Translations under genes and position numbers: made by a program
Part shown: positions 57,201-64,000 of the stretch, in pieces
Numbering within the stretch: position 1 is the first letter of the stretch
Layout: the number at the start of each line of letters is the position of its first letter
The notes under the pieces: generated by a model
The model's database searches: none
What the model was told of the DNA's origin: nothing
What the model saw: only the letters and a program-made list of their open reading frames with translations
NCBI RefSeq assembly: GCF_905147365.1
Contig: NC_056415.1
Span: forward strand, 13,410,001-13,474,000
From: Aricia agestis
Taxonomy: Eukaryota > Arthropoda > Insecta > Lepidoptera > Lycaenidae
DNA length: 64,000 bases
Reading direction: 5' to 3'

Positions 57201-60200
57201 TGTATAGATCACATCTATGCACGATCGCACACACTGGACCTATACACGGCGGCGCTCGGAACTGCACTGGCCGACCATCGCATCGTAGCACTCGCCGCTG
57301 CAGGCACGACAAAACACATCGAAAACACACGGGTGGATAATTGCTACATCACACGATACGATCGTGATATCTTGATAAATAGTCTTAATGCTATAGATTG
57401 GCACCCGCTTACACAAATTACAAATCCCAACATTATTTATGAAAATATTGTTAGAAATTTTAAAAAATGTTATGACGCGTCACAGGTTAACGTTAAAATT
57501 AATAAAAACAGTAGCAAAATTAATAAAACATGGATCAACGGTAAAATTCTAAGAGCATGTAGATACAGAGACAAATTATATTTAAAATGGAAACGCGATT
57601 CATCAAACATGATACTAAAACAACAATATAACTCAGCCAGAAATTACGCTACTAAATTAATAAATACGAACAAAAATAAAAAAATCAGAGAACAAATTAT
57701 AAATAACAAAAATAATCCAAGACAACTATGGAAATTATTAAACGAAATTTCAGGCAGAGTAAAATCTAGAATAGACAATGTTATTTTAAATGCATTCTTA
57801 AACAACAACCAAACTATTAATTGTATTGCCTCAAATTTTGCTAAAGCTTTCTCAAGCTGCTGTAAAAATCCTCTTAAAAATTGTAGTACCAACATATTAA
57901 ATAAAAAAGATTATAAGACTCCAGCAAACGTTACTTTTAGATTTCAACCGGCAAGTACTAAAACCATACAACAAGAAATCAAATCTTTAAATAACCTTAA
58001 AGCCCCGGGTATAGATGGCATTAGAGCACAGGACTTAAAAGCGATTGCATCCAAAATTGCGCCCATAATAGCTCACTTTGTCAACACATCAATCAAACAG
58101 GGAATGTATCATCGTGACTTAAAAACGGGCATTATAAGGTCAATATTTAAAAAGGGTTGTCACACAGACTACAACAATTACCGCCCGATAACAATATTAT
58201 CTAGCATCGACAAAATAGTTGAAGAAGTAATAGCCAAACAATTGAATAAATTTTTCAAAGACAACAATATAATATCAGATAGGCAGTATGGTTTTCAGCC
58301 GGGTAAAAGTTCCACACAATTACTATCCAAATTTACAGACAAAGTTTACTCCCATCTTGACAATAAAGAACATATTTTAATTATATTTGTTGACTATACT
58401 AAAGCTTTTGACACATTAAAACATAGATTGCTAATTGAAAAACTCGATGACTGTGGAATACGAGGTAAACTTAATGAGTGGAGCCAAGACTACCTTAAAG
58501 ATAGGTCCTTCGTTGTTAAAATTGATAACGTTTTGAGTGAGAGGGTAGATATTGATGACGGTACAGCTCAAGGTTCTGTTCTTGGCCCCAAACACTATAT
58601 ATCTTATGTCAATGACGTCATCAATGTCATCAGTGATTGTGAAATAGAACAATTCGCCGATGACACTTGTCTAATTTCTGCCAATAAGAACATACATGTA
58701 GCTATAAAGAATCTTCAAAAAAATTTTACACAGCTTTTGAAATGGTCTCATGATGCAGGATTATCAATAAACCTCAATAAGACCAAATTAATTTATGTAA
58801 GCTCCAGCCAAAACCGTGTTACTATATCTCCCAAAATAATAGCGCACAGTCATAACTGCCTACATAAAAATGCTATTGATAGTAATTGTAGTCGTGATTG
58901 TGAACCGATTGAGATTGTCAGAAAACATAAATATCTAGGCTTAACAATTGATGACAGATTTAAATGGACGGATCACATCAACTCGGTTTGCGACAAACTA
59001 CGAGCAATGTTGGCTAAATTCAAAATTATAAAGAATAAGATACCGTACTCCACACTCTTAACACTGTATAAAGCGCTGGGTGAAGCAACAATATCTTATG
59101 GCTTAAGTAGCTACGGGAGGACATTTAAATCGCATCTAGATCTTATATACGGCCTACAATTACGTATCCTTAGGACGATAGTGCCTGCAAAACTCAAAAC
59201 GGACAACTATAACGATCTTTTCACAAAAAGTCACGTATTGCCTATTCACGACCATGTGAAGTATATTTTATTAAAAGAAAATTATTTCGACAAACAATAC
59301 CTTAATGAAATAAATCACTATAAGAAAACTCGAATTTCGTCTAAAATCAAATACTTCGTCCCGAGATATTGCAACCTTTACGGTAAGCAAAGATTACATT
59401 TTCAGATACCAAAATTAATTAACGACCTACCTGACAACCTTAAAAAAGAAATACGAGAAAACAATATCAAGTATAAATTAAAAAACTACTATCTCTCCAA
59501 ACTAACATAAATATAAAGTGTAAGATAAAGTAAAAACTAAAAAATTACTATAATATTAACAAAACATAAAATAAATAAGTCATAATAAAAAAAAAATTGA
59601 TAAAAATAAACCCGCGAATCACCAACCGTGTGTTTTCAGCGAGCATAAAATAACTAGTTTCTAATCGCAGCGCGTCGGTGTGCTGCTGTGTATAAAAAAT
59701 AGAAAGGATGAACCGAGCCACAGCCCACAACCTATGAAGTGTTGTGCCTTGGTTCGCCAGTTAAACGTCTTATTATCCTTAATAACTTGTTTTTGAAAAA
59801 AAAAAAACATAATATATATCTTTTGCTATATGGACGCTTTAGGCATTTGTGTACTAACCCACAAAAATTTACGTATTGAGTTCTTTAGATGATTTAGAAC
59901 AAGACTGCATTCAAAATATTTTAATATCAAAAAATTGTGGGTTGGGGCACTGATGCTTAACAAGCGACCATAATATTATATTTAAGTACTTACATACTTA
60001 CCCTCTTATTAATAAACGCCCTATAAGCTTTGAATAGTTATACAGTGTTTTGTCTTCTTCAATCCAATTAAAAATTTCACTTGTGTGACAGGAACAAAAC
60101 ACTATATAACTATTCAAAGCTTATAGGGCGTTTATTAATAAGAGGGTTAGTTGGTATCATAAATAGTACTATTGTTTAAAAAGAGCTGTCGAAGACGAAT

Positions 60201-63200
60201 GGCAGTGTGCGGAAAAACCAGTAATGGTTTATGTTACACTGTATTAGATTAAGTTTGTGATTGTATTTTCTTTATTGTTTATTAAATAAAAAAAAAATAA
60301 GGTAGAAATCAATTCTACCAACACTGTAGAAATTATATAAAAAAAATAAAGCCTTACAGTTAATGAGCTCCGAAAGTAGTTTTAAATATAATAATATAAC
60401 AGTTTGAACACTTTTTCAGCTTTTTCTATGAGAACAATGCTGGGAACTCAAAAAAATCCGTCTTCATACCCATACAAATTGCCGATCCGGGCATCCGTAT
60501 GGGTATGAAGACGGCATTTTTTTTTTGAGTTCCCAGCATTGTTCTCATAGAAAAAGTTATTCATTTTGACGGTCTCATTTGATGGTTTCAAGGATACTGG
60601 ATAACGGTGTTTACACAAACACACTGTATAACTACACGCTTACTATATGAAGGCGGCTATTTTTGTACCTATATTATAATGGTAGACCAGTATTAGGTTT
60701 ATTCGGATAAAAAAACGTTACCATGATCAGGTCCATAGATGATAGCGACCGCGAGGAGAGTCAAAATGATTTTCGCTCGTCCACCGCCATCGCGTTTTTT
60801 GAACGCAACAGCCACCGTCTCCTTGACTAATGTGTAAATGTCCTTTAGTGTCACTGGCTCTTGGCTCTGAAAATATTTTTAAGCACTTTTTGAATATTGA
60901 GTTTGCTTGAAAACATCCATAAGTTCGGGCTTGATTAAATAAAAGTTCTGTTTAAATTACAAGTACCATCAACCAGTCAATAGCCATCTTCGCTACCATC
61001 AGTAACTTTAATATATAAATATTGTCAAAATCTTATGAACTGGGTTATATTTTACACCAGGTAATTTATTAGTAAAGTTTTATAAACAAAACCAATTAAA
61101 TTATATAAGAGTACAGATACTAGTGAGGGGAAAAAACAATAAAATATTTATTATTACAACATATTAAGTACATTCCTTTTAGATATGTCTGACGTAAATC
61201 ACCACTTTGCTAAGTTAATATCAAAGATTCAGTTCCATATTTTATGAAATATTATGTGTTGTATTTAGATGTCAATGTATAGGAAACACTAGTACGTTAC
61301 TTCTTATTAACTCCGGTAAGATAGAAGTTTATTTAGGATTACCTAAAATGCAAGCTTCGAACAAAGTCACAGAGCTTAGAATACAATAGAGAGCTCTGAA
61401 TATTGCTGACAAAGAGCAGGCAAGGTGTTCAGAGATAGCATCCTATAGCGAATATTAGGTATACAGTAACGCTTTGAATTCCTATGTTAAACTAGGTCAT
61501 GAGCAATATACTGAGTCTGCTATAAACTTTTTTAGTCCATATTATGTTTATGATTAGCTATGTCCACACTTATGATTAGTTATGCACTTTCATCTTGAAT
61601 TTTCGTCATCTTCTTTCATTCAACTTTCGTTTTGGCGCATTCAATAATTGAATGCGTCAACGAACGCAACGTCAACATAGTCATTTTTGTTCAGTTGCAG
61701 TTGCAGTTATTGTAACATGTGCGACGAGAACATAATATTTTTACTGGATGGAATATGTGCGACTTAATTGGTCATAAGAAATTCCAGAAAAAAAAGAACA
61801 AAGCGAATGTTTTGGATATGGTCAGAGCGCATGCGTCGCGGCCATGCCTCTTTTACATTTTTTAAATTTTTAAAGGTTCGTTTTTTGGATAAATTGAGGA
61901 CCGGGAAAATAAAAATTGCACTAAAAAATTGCACCTTATGTTGCTTAAGTATACTTATATAAAATGCATTTAATTTTAGATTAATTAAACTATAACCTAA
62001 CCAAAGCCTCCATTTATGCAAAAAGAAGAAAATTAAAAAAACTGTTAACCACTTTTTTTAACTTACAGTATTCACTTGCCTAAAATACGACAAAACATCT
62101 ATAAGTATTATTGTTACACGTGTCACATCCTTACGTCAAACATCTAAGTTATCAGGAAAATGCTACCATCAAAATATTTAATATTTATTTAGGGTGTATG
62201 TTTATTTAGTTTTATTCTCTAGCATAATAGAGCTAATATAGGTGGTTAACCGTTGTTTATGCTAGCAAGCTGACACAAAGATACCGCTACGCGCTATGTT
62301 ACCTACCGGTTATTCTGTTATTTTAATGTGGATTATAATAGGTTATAAACAATAATTAATCATTGATTTAATAAATGCTACCTAATTGTTAATTTAATGT
62401 TGACTTAGTTTTGCATGCCTAAGCACTAGTAGTCCGAGTTCCGAAGATTTTTTTTTTTATTGTTTTTTATTTTCAAGCAAATTTTTGTGAGTAGCTTCAT
62501 TTTGATAAGACAAACAACAATTTTATTTGCAAAAATCTTTTTCAAGATTTTTTTTTAGCTACCACTTTCGTGGTAGCTAACAGAGATAGAAAGGATTCAA
62601 TACTTTGATTTGATGGTCCTAAAATATGGATTTTTCTATTTGTAGGACAATGTTACTCTTAAATTTATGTAACTACCACCAATATACTTACAAAAAATCA
62701 GCTGGTTAGGGTTCCGTTTTAGTGTCCCGTAGTCAACCAAGTTTTGTTGATTACAGAACCCTAAAACGGAACCCTACAAAAACACCTTTATTACTTTTCA
62801 TTATTAAGTTAATAATTGCGTTCTTTAGGATAATAGAATATAAGTATCTGTTCTTCCAATGAATGGTTTGTTCATTGCTTGTTAAAAGACAAACGATGAC
62901 TGTTTATAAATAAAACGCAACACAATCGAATATTACAAAGCAGTATTGATCAAATTATATCCTTACCTTCGTATCATCCTTGGGTTTCGTGTTCGATGAT
63001 AGGCAAAAATACCCGTATAATAGTACAAGAACGTATATGCTGGACGATATTAGGAACACACCGTAGTATCCCCACAGGTGGAGTAGGATGCCGCTCAGCG
63101 AGGTGCCGATGGGAATCCCCGCCGTCAGGCACAGGTTTACGATCCCCACCCGAAACGTCCGAGACTTCTCGTCAGTTATGTCACTGATGTAGCTGAAAAC

Positions 63201-63752
63201 ACCAAGGTACACCAGCACCCAGTTGCCCGTGATCGCCGGGAAGAAAGCCTCGAAGAACATCGTCACTTCCACTGGAATTTCATAGAAGAATATCGTGCTT
63301 ATTATGTTGCTAACGCAAACCAGGAGCTCGCCGACTACCGGCAGCATGATGCACACTTTCCTATTTCCCGTACGGTCGCTCCAGGCTCCCATGAAGATGA
63401 CCAGGATCGTCGGAATGGCCGTCTGGATGACGCTCTTCCACGCGTCGATCGACGATATGACCCTCTGCACTTCGCCCTCATACTCCGTTAAGTTGCCTTT
63501 GCGCAGTATCAGCGAGTCGCAGATCTCGTCGCCGAAATTCAGTTTAACGCGGCAGGCCTTGTCCAAATTCAGATTCTGAATGGCGAGCCTCGCGAGCATG
63601 GACGGTATAATGAGTCCGGCGAAAATCGGCTCGACGGTTATGTTCGACTTTATTTCGTGAAGTTTTTCGAGGAACGTTCGCTTCTCGGGCTCATTTTTTT
63701 CTTTGTTCAGGGGGAGCTCCTCCCGCGCTGCTAACTTTTCAGCGGCGAACAT
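47343..63752 (-). CDS. Gene D: SLC46-like MFS transporter, complete, 7 coding exons
   Basis: Join 62967..63752, 60722..60866, 55566..55667, 54146..54283, 52857..52940, 48432..48588, 47343..47475 (complement): 1545 nt, 514 aa plus stop; intron phases 0,1,1,1,1,2. Product as for gene C. Exon 1 has the ACRVKL/EICDSL loop cysteines, sequon NLT at 87, motif A GAWSDRTGNR (122-131) and SYISDITDEKSRTFRVG (188-204). Exons 2-6 give TM7-12, with YLFVRYRLKWD in exon 3. Exon 7 is a Lys/Glu tail ending VTKM, like EKTKM of gene C. Donors after exons 2, 4 and 5 (GTAACG, GTATGA, GTCTGT) are weaker than in gene C, but frame and protein homology support them. Intron 2 carries an antisense LINE. Substrate unknown. 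Confidence 0.94.
47520..47765 (+). mobile_element. tRNA-headed SINE, family 2, in gene D intron 6
   Basis: CTCTGTGGCTCAGTTGGTCG runs straight into GGGTTCGAATCCCGCCGACG, so the stretch between boxes A and B is deleted compared with 46121. The body and the GGTACTTAGTACGGGGCCAG end are conserved. It begins about 45 bp upstream of the exon 7 acceptor on the gene strand. Confidence 0.82.
48023..48420 (+). mobile_element. LINE-tail repeat (GCCTTCGTCCGCGTCA family) in gene D intron 6
   Basis: CTAGCTGTTGCCCGCGCCTT at the left, a (CAGA)n run at 48252-48292, and TTTTATTTATATGTATAGAT ending about 12 bp from the exon 6 donor. It is therefore almost abutting coding sequence. Confidence 0.75.
48432..48588 (-). 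CDS. Gene D exon 6
   Basis: 157 nt. Acceptor TTTTTTCAG, donor TTGAT|GTGAGT, phase 1 to 2. Encodes KMNSLFSLVETLAALVFDPS and a hydrophobic run ending PPIIIL. Confidence 0.96.
49455..49640 (+). mobile_element. Decayed tRNA-SINE family 1 body
   Basis: GACAATGCGGGTTGGTCATC, TGATTGTCTGGACATTGG and GAACGGAGAGTGTCCTCGT parallel the body of 42201-42543. No head is left. Confidence 0.6.
49672..49990 (+). mobile_element. Poly(A) SINE in gene D intron 5
   Basis: ACGTGGGGGAGCCATGCTTC to CCCCCTTATTTCATAAAAAA; all internal blocks are present. Confidence 0.88.
50057..50121. repeat. Hairpin with 30-bp arms
   Basis: ATGCATTCAACAACGATATT and ATTTTAAATA pair with the exact inverse on the right around a short AGTATT-type centre. 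Confidence 0.93.
51793..52260 (-). pseudogene. 5'-truncated LINE: C-terminal part of ORF2 with 3' tail
   Basis: Reading leftward on the minus strand from 52250, an open 136-codon frame has PLELRQDVATLCILYRLYHG, FRNFLPRTVKLWNELSP-like and FPDLYDLQTFKKRAY, the usual C-terminal region of jockey/CR1-like ORF2 proteins after the RT. No RT catalytic motifs remain. The last ~60 codons plus the GGGGGCAAACGAGC tail are nearly the same as the 3' part of the poly(A) SINE. It lies in gene D intron 5. Confidence 0.78.
52857..52940 (-). CDS. Gene D exon 5
   Basis: 84 nt. Acceptor TTTTTTCCGCAG, donor TTAG|GTCTGT, phase 1 to 1. Encodes PVVQILNATTFTSLRSMSSK and LISAEEL. The short TSLRS..SK block is the signature shared with gene C. 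Confidence 0.94.
53240..53432. mobile_element. MITE with AGCCCGGYCGCAC TIRs, second full copy
   Basis: TTTAGCCCGGTCGCACATTG at the left, GCGGCCGGGCTAAA at the right; the interior is nearly identical to 25223-25418. In gene D intron 4. Confidence 0.82.
53628..53850 (+). mobile_element. Repeat paired with 41569-41755, with internal palindrome
   Basis: Shared blocks as listed for 41569-41755. Here GAGTCTATCCTCTATCGTGT and its inverse form a local palindrome at about 53658-53705. Confidence 0.7.
53861..54079. mobile_element. hAT-like MITE with perfect 8-bp target duplication
   Basis: 219 bp. Left CTACGAATAATAAAAACTAA with GGAA; right TTCC with TTAGTTTTTATTATTCGTAG. Flanked by CCCTGGTC on both sides (53853-53860 and 54080-54087). 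It ends about 66 bp before gene D exon 4. Confidence 0.85.
54146..54283 (-). CDS. Gene D exon 4
   Basis: 138 nt. Acceptor CCATTCCAG, donor ATGT|GTATGA, phase 1 to 1. Encodes ALFSISVFSKRWGFHDSLLC through AFVTTDLGMFM. The donor departs from GTRAGT. Confidence 0.94.
54356..54721 (+). mobile_element. Poly(A) SINE in gene D intron 3 (long pyrimidine tract)
   Basis: ACGTGGGAGAGCTTGCTTCC at the 5' end and an expanded (CCCTACCCTCTCCTATTC)-like tract of four units, then the canonical 3' end, running into the GGTGTGTATTCC element. Confidence 0.87.
54722..54965 (+). mobile_element. GGTGTGTATTCC element, copy 2
   Basis: Differs from 46911-47150 at only a few positions through CCGAAAGGAACCCT. Confidence 0.75.
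55566..55667 (-). CDS. Gene D exon 3
   Basis: 102 nt. Acceptor TTTGACAG, donor ATGG|GTGAGT, phase 1 to 1. Encodes ERDIKYLFVRYRLKWDALKY and SMYSTYSTIMHSM. Confidence 0.96.
55877..56208 (-). mobile_element. tRNA-headed SINE, family 1, inverted copy
   Basis: Left end CCCCACACCGGTTTCGGTG; right end with GGGACTCGAACCCACGACC (inverted box B) and CCAGTAGACCACGGAG. In gene D intron 2. Confidence 0.85.
56425..56570. mobile_element. Short uninterrupted relative of the 6061-7390 element
   Basis: GAAGTTGATTCCTATGCAAT is mirrored by TTTGCATAGGAATCAACTTC; about 146 bp. It supplies the empty-site sequence for the SINE insertion at 6153-6486. Confidence 0.75.
56580..59808 (+). mobile_element. Non-LTR retrotransposon (CR1/L2-like), lacking ORF1
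   Basis: Consists of an intact ORF2, a ~300-bp 3' UTR and a terminal poly(A) (about 59797-59808). No ORF1 precedes the ORF and the sequence abuts a MITE, so it is 5'-truncated. The exact left junction (about 56570-56650) could not be fixed. Antisense within gene D intron 2. Confidence 0.8.
56655..59510 (+). CDS. LINE ORF2: AP endonuclease plus reverse transcriptase, 951 aa, uninterrupted
   Basis: The N-terminal exonuclease-endonuclease-phosphatase domain has MNIRSL (8-13), LTEVN (36-40, catalytic Glu), YRPPN (110-114), GDFNID (141-146), IDHIY (184-188) and ADHR (206-209). The RT domain has KAPGIDGI (449-456), YRPITILS (509-516), RQYGFQPGKSS (543-553), FVDYTKAFD (578-586, first catalytic Asp), AQGSVLGP (638-645), FADD (667-670, catalytic pair) and KYLGLTIDD. 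A C-terminal connection region follows. The set of motifs fits the jockey/CR1/L2 superclade. The start used is the first Met of the canonical endonuclease opening. No stop or frameshift interrupts it, indicating recent insertion or a possibly still functional enzyme. Clade assignment is from motif style only. Confidence 0.92.
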   Translation: MQLLCIHMNIRSLIKNFSSLEQVIYSSKRSVDVIMLTEVNISQNLCNMYHIKGYKMYSKLRINRRGGGIILYVKNEHQFTLGTSNTLHCEIIMGSISTASDYSATLCCVYRPPNKSKHLFIKELDYLLRSINSDVDMFVFGDFNIDLLQERPIKHIYSTTMYEYGLACGISEYTRIDLTSKTCIDHIYARSHTLDLYTAALGTALADHRIVALAAAGTTKHIENTRVDNCYITRYDRDILINSLNAIDWHPLTQITNPNIIYENIVRNFKKCYDASQVNVKINKNSSKINKTWINGKILRACRYRDKLYLKWKRDSSNMILKQQYNSARNYATKLINTNKNKKIREQIINNKNNPRQLWKLLNEISGRVKSRIDNVILNAFLNNNQTINCIASNFAKAFSSCCKNPLKNCSTNILNKKDYKTPANVTFRFQPASTKTIQQEIKSLNNLKAPGIDGIRAQDLKAIASKIAPIIAHFVNTSIKQGMYHRDLKTGIIRSIFKKGCHTDYNNYRPITILSSIDKIVEEVIAKQLNKFFKDNNIISDRQYGFQPGKSSTQLLSKFTDKVYSHLDNKEHILIIFVDYTKAFDTLKHRLLIEKLDDCGIRGKLNEWSQDYLKDRSFVVKIDNVLSERVDIDDGTAQGSVLGPKHYISYVNDVINVISDCEIEQFADDTCLISANKNIHVAIKNLQKNFTQLLKWSHDAGLSINLNKTKLIYVSSSQNRVTISPKIIAHSHNCLHKNAIDSNCSRDCEPIEIVRKHKYLGLTIDDRFKWTDHINSVCDKLRAMLAKFKIIKNKIPYSTLLTLYKALGEATISYGLSSYGRTFKSHLDLIYGLQLRILRTIVPAKLKTDNYNDLFTKSHVLPIHDHVKYILLKENYFDKQYLNEINHYKKTRISSKIKYFVPRYCNLYGKQRLHFQIPKLINDLPDNLKKEIRENNIKYKLKNYYLSKLT
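59832..59970. mobile_element. MITE relative of 30236-30382
   Basis: GCATTTGTGTACTAACCCAC at the left and GTGGGTTGGGGCACTGATGC then TTAACAAGCGACC at the right. More diverged than the 30236 copy. Confidence 0.75.
60001..60147. repeat. Near-perfect hairpin, 51-bp arms
   Basis: CCCTCTTATTAATAAACGCC onward pairs with the 60096-60147 arm ending GGCGTTTATTAATAAGAGGG, with about one mismatch and a ~44-bp loop. Confidence 0.95.
60421..60555. repeat. Near-perfect hairpin, ~55-bp arms
   Basis: TTTTTCTATGAGAACAATGC, TGGGAACTC, a poly(A) stretch and CGTCTTCATACCCATAC on the left pair with the right arm around a ~20-bp GC-rich loop. The A/T run lengths differ slightly. Confidence 0.95.
60722..60866 (-). 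CDS. Gene D exon 2
   Basis: 145 nt. Acceptor ATTTTCAG, donor CATG|GTAACG, phase 0 to 1. Encodes SQEPVTLKDIYTLVKETVAV, then AFKKRDGGGRAKIILTLLAV and AIIYGPDH: loop plus TM7 start. Three codons shorter than exon 2 of gene C. Confidence 0.95.
60867..62966. other. Gene D intron 1
   Basis: 61600-61690 shares GCGCATTCAATAATTGAATGCG-type sequence with 44268-44330 in inverse. 62440-62790 is the repeat also at 200-400 and 42910-43225. The rest (60900-61590, 61700-62430) is AT-rich with nothing identified. Confidence 0.65.
62440..62790 (+). repeat. Repeat with AGGGTTCCGTTTTAG inverted pair
   Basis: TGAGTAGCTTCATTTTGATA, GCTACCACTTTCGTGGTAGC (local palindrome), AACAGAGATAGAAAGGATTC, and an inverted pair TAGGGTTCCGTTTTAG / CTAAAACGGAACCCTA at 62707-62776. 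Confidence 0.7.
62967..63752 (-). CDS. Gene D exon 1 (262 codons)
   Basis: Starts MFAAEKLAAREELPLNKEKN and ends KPKDDTK at donor AAG|GTAAGG, phase 0. The initiator context is CACCAATGTTC. GC-rich relative to its surroundings. Confidence 0.96.
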
Positions 63753-64000
63753 TGGTGCGGTACGAGCGCGCTGCCGCTACTGATGCGCGTTGGCCGCGCG
63801 TATTTGACTTATTTATTTTCTTCGTGACAACGACAAACTTTTTTGTTGTGCTCCACTTAAATTACGTTTATTTATGATAAGAGATAATAAAATATTAGAG
63901 CTATCCTGTTAAATTTAATTTATTTAAATACTTTGACGCAATCGGCACAGAAATATACTTTATATCATAAAATATATTTAATTGTATTCATTAATATAAA
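63753..64000. promoter_or_regulatory. 5' flank of gene D
   Basis: The first ~55 bp upstream of the ATG (63753-63805) is CpG-rich (GCGCGCTGCCGCTAC, TTGGCCGCGCG), then the sequence turns AT-rich. No TATA box or initiator can be assigned with confidence. Confidence 0.35.

Larger units (their letters stand above)
55668..60721. other. Gene D intron 2 (5.05 kb)
   Basis: Contains the inverted family 1 SINE, a short MITE, the LINE, a TTAAGCATTYGTGTA MITE and two long hairpins. No extra exon seen. Confidence 0.75.

Overview
The window looks like lepidopteran (moth or butterfly) nuclear DNA. It is AT-rich, its genes have GT-AG introns, and it is packed with interspersed repeats of types I recognise from Lepidoptera: a ~320-bp poly(A) SINE occurring ten times plus one fragment, tRNA-headed SINEs, many terminal-inverted-repeat (TIR) MITEs, and LINE tails carrying CGACTTCGTCCGCG-type motifs. 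The species cannot be named from sequence alone. Repeat family names are left generic because no repeat library could be searched.

The host genes are a head-to-tail array of three minus-strand SLC46-like (proton-coupled folate transporter family) major facilitator transporters. Gene A is represented only by its first coding exon (1104-1913); the rest lies off the left edge. Gene C is complete in seven coding exons (11098-26501, 533 aa). Gene D is complete in seven coding exons (47343-63752, 514 aa). Small exons were found by reading the minus strand for splice sites and paralogous protein. C and D have the same exon order, the same intron phases (0,1,1,1,1,2) and identical lengths for exons 3-6 (102, 138, 84 and 157 nt). 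The array therefore arose by tandem duplication of an already intron-containing gene.

Everything else appears to be repeats. 1914-11097 (A to C) and 26502-47342 (C to D) are intergenic repeat-rich DNA. Introns of C and D hold SINEs, MITEs and LINE remnants. Intron 2 of gene D carries an antisense non-LTR retrotransposon with an uninterrupted 951-aa endonuclease/reverse transcriptase ORF (56655-59510).

No bacterial-type operon, CRISPR array, rRNA or convincing functional tRNA gene is present, and I see no clear new biological system. The most notable items are the transporter array; an 82-bp copy of a gene C exon in the next intron; a 4.26-kb TTAA-bounded inverted-repeat structure; two MITEs with perfect 8-bp target duplications; nested MITEs; very long near-perfect hairpins; and a G-run minisatellite.
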